DNA of 35,928 bases from Hyphomonadaceae bacterium. Its GTDB lineage: Bacteria; Pseudomonadota; Alphaproteobacteria; Caulobacterales; Aquidulcibacteraceae. Below, piece after piece: positions 14,817 through 21,771 of this stretch (position 1 is its first letter; each line of letters starts with the position of its first letter). A model generated the notes under the pieces. That model ran no database searches. It was not told the DNA's origin and saw only the letters and a list, made by a program, of their open reading frames with translations. The position numbers were made by a program, and so were the translations under genes. The stretch spans positions 1 to 35,928 of the forward strand of contig JACMMP010000023.1 in assembly GCA_014378995.1 (NCBI GenBank), given 5' to 3'.

Positions 14817-15134
14817 ATGTCCACCGATCCGAACCTTCCCGCCTACGTTGCCTCGGAAATAGGCGACCTCAAGCGTGCCCGCCAAGTCCCATCGTCCTTT
14901 GCCAACAGAGCGCACGTTCGTGTCTGGGGAGGGCTTACCAGGCTGACATTTGGCGAGCGCGTCGTTCCCGGCGAACCGACTACATGGACTGTAGCGGTGA
15001 CGCTAACGACGCAGGACGCGCTCGAACTCGCAAACCTGATCTATCGACAATACGATCAGGAGACTGCCGATCTGGAAGCTGCTGCACAGGCAGCCATGGA
15101 TCAGGTGAAGGGCGACCTTTCGAAGGGTGGGTAA
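14817..15134 (+). CDS. Element 2 cargo protein, 105 residues, unknown (weak DUF3467-like look)
   Basis: ATG 14817 is the likely start (MSTDPNLPAY...); the frame is open from 14763 but without better support. The core HVRVWGGLTRLTFGERVVPG, then TTQDALELANLIYRQ, recalls small proteins of the DUF3467 type, with a 'v.v..s...ltFg' strand followed by a helix after a 'lt...A..la.ll' turn. I cannot confirm membership. The C-terminus is acidic and helical. There is no signal peptide or membrane segment, so it is probably soluble. It overlaps the next gene by eight bases, indicating joint action with a membrane partner. The CRP-like palindrome at 14672 lies outside the element and need not control it. 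Confidence 0.7.
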   Translation: MSTDPNLPAYVASEIGDLKRARQVPSSFANRAHVRVWGGLTRLTFGERVVPGEPTTWTVAVTLTTQDALELANLIYRQYDQETADLEAAAQAAMDQVKGDLSKGG

Positions 15135-15675
15135 GGACACATCCCCGCCCAAGCGTCCGCCGCGCCCAACAAAAGCGCCAAGCTCGAACGCTCCTGATCT
15201 GCCGATGGCTATGCCAGACGCACCGGCAAATGATCCGCGCCCGCCTGACGGCGCAACAATCGGCCAGGGTGTCATTCATATGCCGGAGCCACACATCACT
15301 GTGGCTCCAACGCAGGAGTATGTTCTCGCGCTGGTGGTGCTGCTCATGCAGCTAAGGAAAGCGCGCCGGGACGTTGTTTTCGAAATGATGCTTCTGCTTG
15401 CAGGCGTGGCAGCAGGCTCGGTGCTTCCAAGTGTTGGGGTGTTGATCGCATGGGCGCGTGGGGATGGGCTTAATTTTCTTGGATTCTTGACGTGCATGCT
15501 GCTTAGCGCTGCCGCTTCCGGTGCGCTGGTGTGTTGGCGCATCGTTCGAAAAAAGGGGACCGATTTCGAGGATACGATGACTGAAATCATGAAAGGCCAG
15601 CGCTTCGACAGTCGTGGCAATTCAATCGCCCAGCAGACGGTAAGACCAACCCAAGAGGGTCAATCAATTCGCTGA
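15127..15675 (+). CDS. Element 2 cargo membrane protein, 182 residues, unknown
   Basis: The likely start is GTG 15127, inside the end of the preceding gene, with CGAAGG just upstream. Residues 1-60 are proline-rich and disordered-looking (SPPKRPPRPTKAPSSNAPDL). A short amphipathic stretch follows (EYVLALVVLLMQLRKARRD, near 64-82), then two membrane segments near 84-110 and 116-138. The cytoplasmic-type tail is polar and basic (IVRKKGTDFEDTMTEIMKGQ). No family is recognised. A soluble partner plus a two-helix membrane protein in one coupled pair recalls small effector or sensor modules, but no function can be assigned. It ends with a 12-base overlap into the convergent 41-residue gene. Confidence 0.68.
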   Translation: MGKDTSPPKRPPRPTKAPSSNAPDLPMAMPDAPANDPRPPDGATIGQGVIHMPEPHITVAPTQEYVLALVVLLMQLRKARRDVVFEMMLLLAGVAAGSVLPSVGVLIAWARGDGLNFLGFLTCMLLSAAASGALVCWRIVRKKGTDFEDTMTEIMKGQRFDSRGNSIAQQTVRPTQEGQSIR

Positions 15676-15789
15676 ACTGCTGGGCGGCTTCACGTCGTCC
15701 TCAATCTCGCCGGTGGCGATCTGGACGATCTGCATGGCCCGCTTGATCGCGTCGGCGGAGCGGGTTTCACCGCGCGGTCCATTAGCCAT
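15664..15789 (-). CDS. 41-residue GPRGE-type protein, relative of the element 1 right-end protein
   Basis: The ATG at 15787-15789 and TGA at 15664-15666 give 41 residues. GPRGETRSADAIKRAMQIVQ followed by ATGEIEDD aligns with GPKGEKRPADAIGNAVKSMR and its acidic linker in the 83-residue protein of element 1. The lysine-rich KGG half is absent here. The start lies within the last codons of the upstream 65-residue gene (8-base overlap), so both are co-translated. Conservation of this short module at the same place in two elements argues that it is real despite its size. Function is unknown. Confidence 0.66.
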   Translation of the reverse strand: MANGPRGETRSADAIKRAMQIVQIATGEIEDDVKPPSSSAN

Positions 15790-15979
15790 TTTCGGGCCAC
15801 CTATCGGATTGGAGCTTCAGCCACTCAACAGCGGCAATGCCGCATTCTTCGCTGTTGCCTTGACCGCCGTCGACAAGGATGCTCTGCACCGTGACGACCT
15901 TAGCTAGCCGCTCGCGGCGCTGCTCCGACGTCAGGAGCGCCAGCTCCTCAATTGTCATGGGTTCAAACCCTAAGTGCAT
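15782..15979 (-). CDS. Small unknown protein at the right end of element 2
   Basis: ATG 15979 is preceded by GGGAGGCAGG, a strong ribosome site, and gives 65 residues. The sequence is helical and charged (TIEELALLTSEQRRERLAKV) and ends IAAVEWLKLQSDRWPENG. There is no membrane segment or known motif. It is first in a two-gene operon pointing inward from the right inverted repeat, the same place as the 68-residue gene of element 1. Confidence 0.65.
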   Translation of the reverse strand: MHLGFEPMTIEELALLTSEQRRERLAKVVTVQSILVDGGQGNSEECGIAAVEWLKLQSDRWPENG

Positions 15980-16020
15980 AGTCCGAACCTGCCTCCCTTC
16001 GGAGGTCACTTCAAGGCGGC

Positions 16021-16055
16021 GTCAATCCCTGAAGATTTCAATTTGAGGCGTGGCC
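16021..16055 (-). repeat. Right terminal inverted repeat of element 2
   Basis: Its reverse complement begins GGCCACGCCTCAAATTGAA and has TTGAC at positions 31-35. TCAAGGCGGCGTCAA at 16011-16025 overlaps its inner edge and is identical to the block in element 1. Confidence 0.83.
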
Positions 16056-16063
16056 GACCTTTG
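16056..16063. repeat. Target-site duplication of element 2, right copy
   Basis: GACCTTTG is identical to 14691-14698 and directly abuts the right inverted repeat. Confidence 0.88.
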
Positions 16064-16074
16064 AACCACAAGCC

Positions 16075-16263
16075 CTAAATGTGGGTCCAGCCGAGCAACA
16101 ATGCTGCGCCGCCAGCCGCCATGAGCGGTAGAATGACGGTGGCGCAGCCCATGCCTCGAAACGCTTGGCCCATGGCCTTATCGGACCGTCTTTGCGCTGC
16201 GCCCAAAGCTCTATTTGTCTGGCGTGCATGCCATCGATGCGACTTGGTGTATTTCCTCGCCAT
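16075..16263 (-). CDS. Small single-pass membrane protein, unknown
   Basis: ATG 16263 follows a GGGGGA ribosome-site candidate and gives 62 residues. The first 37 residues are basic (KYTKSHRWHARQTNRALGAA), then a hydrophobic segment (ATVILPLMAAGGAALLLGW) reaches almost to the C-terminus. The basic side would stay in the cytoplasm. The start overlaps, as ATGA, the ancestral stop of the degraded KGG-type gene upstream, which supports an old two-gene operon. The gene lies just outside element 2, its stop 12 bases beyond the right duplication. Confidence 0.6.
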   Translation of the reverse strand: MARKYTKSHRWHARQTNRALGAAQRRSDKAMGQAFRGMGCATVILPLMAAGGAALLLGWTHI

Positions 16264-16446
16264 CACTTTTTCCCCCAGCGCTTCTCACGGCGCTGCGCGC
16301 GATCTCCGCACGCTTCTTTGGCGTGAGCGCCTTCGCCCGCGCCTTACCACCTTTCAAGCCACCAAGGCTCCCAAGCGCGACAGCGGCGGGATTCTTTCAG
16401 GCTCCGCCTTTGGGCTTTGCGCTTTCTTGCGATGATAAGCACCAAA
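16263..16446 (-). pseudogene. Degraded KGG-type small gene with two frameshifts
   Basis: Three successive frames on the minus strand spell one protein of the lysine-rich KGG type: KKAQSPKAEPER, then NPAAVALGSLGGLKGGKARA continuing to KRAEIARSA, then REKRWGKK and stop TGA at 16263-16265. Joining them needs one added base near 16391-16395 and one near 16289-16291. No start codon remains before the first piece (the in-frame stop ends at 16447). The C-terminal part resembles the end of the 83-residue protein of element 1. The gene is probably inactive; sequencing error at two sites is the alternative. Confidence 0.6.
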
Positions 16447-16478
16447 TCAGCCCTCCGGCGGCGTCACCACTACATCTG

Positions 16479-16518
16479 GTTCGTGTGATTCAAAGGTCAC
16501 CATCGTGACCAATGTCAC
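16479..16518 (-). repeat. CRP-like palindrome motif, copy B (intact)
   Basis: On the minus strand GTGAC-ATTG-GTCAC is followed by GAT and GGTGACCTTTGAATCACA, matching copy A once element 2 is removed. It lies about 40 bases upstream of the KGG pseudogene and about 70 upstream of the 40-residue plus-strand ORF. It may therefore have been a shared operator for divergent genes. Confidence 0.5.
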
Positions 16519-16587
16519 GTTCCGCCAGGCAACGCAGCGATATGGTGGCTCGTGGTTGGCGCTGGATCGCTGGCCGGAGATCACGAC

Positions 16588-16710
16588 ATGGCCCGCCTTG
16601 CTCGCATCGTGCTGAACCAAGCCCAAGTGGCCGCGATTGTGGCCATGTGCTTGGGGGCGTCGTTGGCGCTTCCGCTGACGCTGGCCGCTATCGGCTTCCA
16701 AAGCCTTTGA
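16588..16710 (+). CDS. Possible 40-residue membrane peptide
   Basis: ATG 16588 is preceded by GGAG at a spacing of eight bases and runs to TGA at 16708-16710. The peptide has a short basic N-terminus (MARLARIVLNQAQ) and one hydrophobic segment (VAAIVAMCLGASLALPLTLA). This is a plausible small membrane protein or a leader ORF for the CotH-like gene that starts 38 bases later. Evidence is limited to the ribosome site and composition. Confidence 0.4.
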   Translation: MARLARIVLNQAQVAAIVAMCLGASLALPLTLAAIGFQSL

Positions 16711-16748
16711 TCTGGCTTAGACTGCCCCCGAGGGTGGGAGGCAAAACG

Positions 16749-17804
16749 ATGTCAGGTATGCGCAGTTTAATCGCGGGCTTTGTTCTGGCGGCCGCCGCCG
16801 CGTTTCCCGCTGCGGCTCAGACCCCGCTCTTTTCGGACAGCACCGAAGTCGGGATCGTTCTCGAAGCGCCGTTCAACAGCCTCGTCCGCGGCGCCAGCCG
16901 CAATGTCGATCCTGTGCCGGCAGTGGCGACGGTGACGGCGCCAGAAGGCCAGGCCGAGCGGTTCGAGATCGAGATTGCGCCGCGCGGCTTCTCGCGCCGA
17001 ACCGGCGGCATCTGCAACTTTCCGCCGCTGCGGCTCAATTTTGACGCTACGCGCGGCACCTTCATGCAGGGTCAAAATCGGCTGAAGCTCGTGACGCGCT
17101 GCCGCGGCGGCGCGAACTACGAGCAACTCACCGTTCTCGAATACACCGCCTATCGGCTTTACAACGAAATCACGCCGATGAGTTTCAGAGTCCGGCCGGT
17201 GCGGGTCACATACCGCGACACCGAAGGGCGCCGGCGCGAGGAGACGCAGTTCAACTTTTTGGTCGAGGATCTGGACGACGTGGCGCGGCGCAATGGCGAG
17301 ATGGCCGCGCTCGATACGCTGTCGGGCGAAGTGCGCTCCTCGCAGCTCGACCCAAACGCCGCCGCCGCTTACGGGCTGTTTCAATACATGATCGGCAATC
17401 TCGATTGGGACATGGTGACCGGCCATGCCGGCGACGAGTGCTGCCATAATAGCAAGCTCGTGGCGGTTAGCGCGGAGTCGCGCGAGAACGTCGTCCCGGT
17501 GCCGTACGATTTCGATTATTCGGGCTTCGTCAACGCGCCATATGCGATCCCGCCGGAGAGCCTGAACGTGGCCAACGTCCGCACGCGCCTCTATCGCGGC
17601 CTCTGCCGCCACAACGAACAAGCGCCAGCTGCGGCTGAACGCATTCGGGGCCGGCGCGATGCGATCTATGCCGTGATCGATGGTGAGACGCGTCTCAATG
17701 ACGCCACTAGGCGCAGCGCCCGCCGTTACATCGAGGAATTCTTCGCTGTGCTGGATGATCCAGAGCGCTTTCAGCGTCAGATCATCCAACGCTGCCGAAG
17801 TTAA
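16749..17804 (+). CDS. Secreted CotH-like (kinase-fold) protein
   Basis: The ATG at 16749 follows GGGAGG (16736-16741) and starts a Sec signal peptide (SLIAGFVLAAAAAFPAAAQT, cleavage near residue 24); total 351 residues. The body resembles the CotH family: an early basic strand region (FPPLRLNFD, near 91-99; QNRLKLVTRC, near 109-118), a helix YEQLTVLEYTAYRLYNEITP, then the N-x-D and metal-site-like motifs NLDWDMVTGH (near 217-226), CCHNSKLV (near 231-238) and VPYDFDYSGF (near 251-260). Bacillus CotH is an atypical protein kinase; catalytic activity here is not shown. The end overlaps the convergent metallophosphatase gene. CotH-like genes often neighbour DUF4956 genes, and one lies 2 kb away. 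Confidence 0.65.
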   Translation: MSGMRSLIAGFVLAAAAAFPAAAQTPLFSDSTEVGIVLEAPFNSLVRGASRNVDPVPAVATVTAPEGQAERFEIEIAPRGFSRRTGGICNFPPLRLNFDATRGTFMQGQNRLKLVTRCRGGANYEQLTVLEYTAYRLYNEITPMSFRVRPVRVTYRDTEGRRREETQFNFLVEDLDDVARRNGEMAALDTLSGEVRSSQLDPNAAAAYGLFQYMIGNLDWDMVTGHAGDECCHNSKLVAVSAESRENVVPVPYDFDYSGFVNAPYAIPPESLNVANVRTRLYRGLCRHNEQAPAAAERIRGRRDAIYAVIDGETRLNDATRRSARRYIEEFFAVLDDPERFQRQIIQRCRS

Positions 17805-18931
17805 GGCGCAGCCGCGGCCGGGGCGCACCGCTGCTGGCTAAGTTGCGCCACCGGTCCCGCATTGTTGTCGATGGCGGCGATCTGGGCGAGGTAGGCGCAA
17901 GTCGCCTCCGGCGTGCTCGCCGCGATCGGCACTCTTTGGCCACGATGAAGTGTGACCGGCGCACCGTTCTCGATGATGAGGAAGGCGTGCGGATCGGTGT
18001 GACCGCGCGGCACGGCGATGTCTGCGACCAGCAACCGCCCGCCAAAGCGCGGCAGCACGGTGGACGTCACTTTGCTGTGGCCGACGACGATGCGCGAGAC
18101 GCCGTGGAACGCGAGCAACGCCTCCAGGTGGGCGCGCTCGACGGACTCGTCATTGGTGGAGAGCCCCCGATACCAAAGCGGACCTTCCTGGTGCTCTAGA
18201 ATGTCGGCGTATTGCGCCGAAGGTTGGCCCCGCAGCGCCGCGCGCACCGCCTCGTTCATCGCTCCGCGCTCGGCGTTGACGAAGGCGGGGCCGAGGCCGC
18301 CGGGGAGATAGAGCGTATCGTTGATGCGGATCACCGTGTCGTGGCCCGCCACCCAGCCGCCATAGCGTCCGCCCGCCGCCCACGCGAGCCGATGCTCGAA
18401 GAAACCCAGCGGGTGTTCACCTTCCCAGTGCGCGCGGAACGCGTCGTCGAACGCCGGCCGCTGCGCGGCAGGCGTGTCGCGGCGCAATTGGCTAAGGGTC
18501 TGGTTGTAGAATTGGTTGCGTCGGCGCGGTGAGCGGTTGTCGGCGAACGCGGCATACTCTCCGGGATGTACGTAGCGCAGATCGCCTGCGACATTCATCG
18601 CCTCGTGATTGCCGATCAGCGCGTGCACGTAGCCGCCTGCACGGCGCGCTTGCGGCTCGAGGCGCATCAGATGATCCATGATCATGCGGCTGTTGGGGCC
18701 GCGATCGGGAATGTCGCCGAGTTGCACCAAATGCGCTTCACCGCCGCTCCAATCGCCGGCGGCGTCGATCAGTGAGGCGGTGCGCAGCATGTCCGTGAAC
18801 TTCTCGTAGTCGCCTTCGAGATCGCCGATCGCCACGACGCGCGCGACGTTGTCCCACTGCGCTTGCGCGCGGGCGGCGCCGCTGAGCGTCAGGCCGAGTA
18901 TTAGCGCGGCGAGAGCAGTGAGCAGCTTCAT
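17801..18931 (-). CDS. Secreted calcineurin-like metallophosphatase
   Basis: This 376-residue protein has a clear signal peptide (MKLLTALAALILGLTLSGAA, cleavage after ARA near 22). The metallophosphoesterase motifs are in order: GDLEGD (36-41, in place of GDxHG), GDIPDRG (about 72-78), GNHE (about 107-110), GHD near 200 and VVGHSKV near 285. The set and spacing resemble Shewanella-like protein phosphatases, which are periplasmic or secreted. The substrate is unknown. Its start overlaps the stop of the SdiA-regulated-type gene (ATGA), so both belong to one operon with the DUF4956 gene. The 3' end overlaps the CotH-like gene by four bases in convergent orientation. Confidence 0.88.
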   Translation of the reverse strand: MKLLTALAALILGLTLSGAARAQAQWDNVARVVAIGDLEGDYEKFTDMLRTASLIDAAGDWSGGEAHLVQLGDIPDRGPNSRMIMDHLMRLEPQARRAGGYVHALIGNHEAMNVAGDLRYVHPGEYAAFADNRSPRRRNQFYNQTLSQLRRDTPAAQRPAFDDAFRAHWEGEHPLGFFEHRLAWAAGGRYGGWVAGHDTVIRINDTLYLPGGLGPAFVNAERGAMNEAVRAALRGQPSAQYADILEHQEGPLWYRGLSTNDESVERAHLEALLAFHGVSRIVVGHSKVTSTVLPRFGGRLLVADIAVPRGHTDPHAFLIIENGAPVTLHRGQRVPIAASTPEATCAYLAQIAAIDNNAGPVAQLSQQRCAPAAAAP

Positions 18932-19773
18932 TGCCGGACCCCTTCATAAATCGAAAGCAGGGCGCGGCCATCGACCGCCTCGTCTGCGATTGCAAGCGAA
19001 CCATCGGCGAGCACTGCCGCGCCTTCAGCTTGCGTGTGCTGAGGCCCCAGCGCCCGCGCGCTCAGCACGCCATCGGCCGAAAGCTCGGCCAGTGCGCCAT
19101 CGCGCGCGGACAAGAGAATGAGCCGGCCGCTGCGCGGATCGATATCGAGCGAAGACGGCCGAAAGTGCTCAACGCCCGCGGCGTTGGTGAGTTCGGACTC
19201 TGGGAGCTGTCGCCAAGGCCGGGCGATGTTATCGCCGCCGCGCCAAGCATAAAGGGAGACCGTGTCGCGCATGCCGCGAGCCTCGTTACGCTTGCAGGCA
19301 AGAATGAGGCTTTCTTCGGCCGCCAGATAGGCCAGCCCCTCGATCTCGCAAACGTTACGAAGCCCAGCGTCGAACGTTTCGATCGCGACGCGTGCGCCGT
19401 CCGCCCCTTCGCGGAAGCGGTGCAGCTGCCCCTGGCTGGTCGTGAGCCAGAAATCGCCGGAGGGCGTGATCGCCAAGCCTTCGAAGTCGCCTCGCTGCAC
19501 GTCGCCGAGCGCAAACGCCTTGACCAGGGCGCCTTCGCGCGCATCGATTTCGTAAATCACCGCGCGTTCGTCGTCGTGCCCGAACAAGCGCCCGTCGGGT
19601 GAGACCGCGAGCCCGGATATTTCACGCAACTGATCCGGCAGCCGCCACTGCCGGGCCGGCTCGGCCGCAAACAAAGAGCCGCTCACTGGCTGGACTTGCG
19701 CGTCGGCAGTTGGCGCGGGCTGTGCGCAGGCGCAAGCGAGCAACGCTGCGGCGATCACGCGCTTAATCGTCAT
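18928..19773 (-). CDS. SdiA-regulated-type beta-propeller lipoprotein
   Basis: ATG 19773 starts a lipoprotein-type signal with lipobox LLAC (Cys14), giving 281 residues. The mature part is a repeat protein beginning with REISGLAVSPDGRLFGHDDE. This is the SdiA-regulated family pattern, followed by GDFEGLAI, a glutamate-containing blade also found in phytase-like propellers, and by CEIEGLAY. Further blades contain FRPSSLDIDPRSGRLILLSA and QAEGAAVLADGSLAIADEA. Family members are exported and of uncertain function, and some are annotated as phytase-like esterases. The start overlaps the end of the DUF4956 gene by 11 bases and its stop overlaps the phosphatase start, so the three genes form a tight operon. 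Confidence 0.82.
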   Translation of the reverse strand: MTIKRVIAAALLACACAQPAPTADAQVQPVSGSLFAAEPARQWRLPDQLREISGLAVSPDGRLFGHDDERAVIYEIDAREGALVKAFALGDVQRGDFEGLAITPSGDFWLTTSQGQLHRFREGADGARVAIETFDAGLRNVCEIEGLAYLAAEESLILACKRNEARGMRDTVSLYAWRGGDNIARPWRQLPESELTNAAGVEHFRPSSLDIDPRSGRLILLSARDGALAELSADGVLSARALGPQHTQAEGAAVLADGSLAIADEAVDGRALLSIYEGVRQ

Positions 19774-20488
19774 CGTCTTCCTCGCGGCTCGGTTTGCCAG
19801 CGGCTCGCTTCTCGTCATCCTTGGCCATCCACTCCCGCGAGAACATCTGCTTGCCGGTGGTCTCGCTGCCGTATTCCATCGCCCACAGGCCGAGCACGGT
19901 ATAGTTGAAGAAGATCGAAATGATGGCCGCGACTTCAACGGCGTTGATGCCGCACGCAACGCCGACCGCAATCGCGGTGAAAAGATAAGTCGTTTCGGCG
20001 CTGTCCTTCAAGGTGTGGCGAAAGCGAACGCCGGCGACGATGCCCGCAAGCGAGAAGGCCAGCGCCAGAGAGTTGTGCACCACGTGAACGATGCCGGTGA
20101 TGACCATGGGCAGCACCAGAATAGTCTGAATGAAGGATTGGCTGACATCCTTGCGCCGCCGGGCGCCCATGCAGATCCATGTCACTGGCAGCATCAAAAT
20201 GAACGAGCCGATGATGGCCAACGACAGGCGAATGCTGTCGGCCAAAGTCGAGCGCGCGGGTTGAGCTGCTTGCGCCGATTCGACCGGCTCGAACGCCGCC
20301 TGACCGAGGGCGGCGAAATCGGCGGCGCCGCCCACGGGGAGCAATTCGATAAGCGGCGGGTAGAGAATGAGCATCACCGCCACTGCCGCCGCGATCGAGA
20401 GATAATAGGCGGTGAGGTAGGCGTAAGGCTTGCCCAGCTTCGCCAGCCCAGCCCAAATCTCCTGGTCCTTTTGGTCGGCCGTCTCCAC
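19763..20488 (-). CDS. DUF4956-type multi-pass membrane protein
   Basis: I chose GTG 20488, five bases after GGAG; the frame is open far upstream (to 21139), but that part is antisense to the reductase gene. The product is 241 residues with about five membrane segments: near 23-46, 90-110, 122-140, 150-165 and 185-220. The DUF4956 hallmark is present: AGVRFRHTLKDSAETTYLF followed by TAIAVGVACGINAVE. The C-terminus is highly charged (KREEDDDD-like acidic tail). DUF4956 proteins are often encoded next to VTC-type polyphosphate polymerases and CotH proteins; no VTC gene is visible, but a CotH-like gene is near. First gene of its operon. Confidence 0.78.
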   Translation of the reverse strand: METADQKDQEIWAGLAKLGKPYAYLTAYYLSIAAAVAVMLILYPPLIELLPVGGAADFAALGQAAFEPVESAQAAQPARSTLADSIRLSLAIIGSFILMLPVTWICMGARRRKDVSQSFIQTILVLPMVITGIVHVVHNSLALAFSLAGIVAGVRFRHTLKDSAETTYLFTAIAVGVACGINAVEVAAIISIFFNYTVLGLWAMEYGSETTGKQMFSREWMAKDDEKRAAGKPSREEDDDD

Positions 20489-20524
20489 CTTCACTCCGTT
20501 TAGGGCGTCTCGAGCCGAGTCTAA

Positions 20525-21700
<1,176 letters not shown>

Positions 21701-21771
21701 TCTTCCGTTAGCGGCTTCCATCTGCCGTGACCGCGTATAAGCTGCGCGGCAAAATCGCTTTGGGGACGCTT

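Larger units (their letters stand above)
14699..16055. mobile_element. Transposase-less relative of element 1 carrying four small genes (element 2)
   Basis: This 1,357-bp unit has terminal inverted repeats at 14699-14733 and 16021-16055, which match at 16 of the first 19 and 23 of 35 positions without gaps, plus a perfect 8-bp duplication. The ends follow the same plan as element 1: GG start, TTGAC at positions 31-35, and an identical 15-bp subterminal block at the right. No transposase is present, so it would move only with help in trans, like a mobile insertion cassette. Cargo: a 105-residue and a 182-residue gene on the plus strand, and a 41-residue and a 65-residue gene on the minus strand. 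Its two ends are more diverged from each other than those of element 1. Confidence 0.82.

Noticed and set aside
14717-15355. 212-codon plus frame across the 105- and 182-residue genes
   Set aside because: It overlaps two better-supported coupled genes in another frame; the low-complexity Arg/Ser-rich product is typical of an off-frame read.
11852-16055. CRISPR array
   Set aside because: The repeats found here are two inverted pairs and two duplications, not regularly spaced direct repeats; no cas genes are present.
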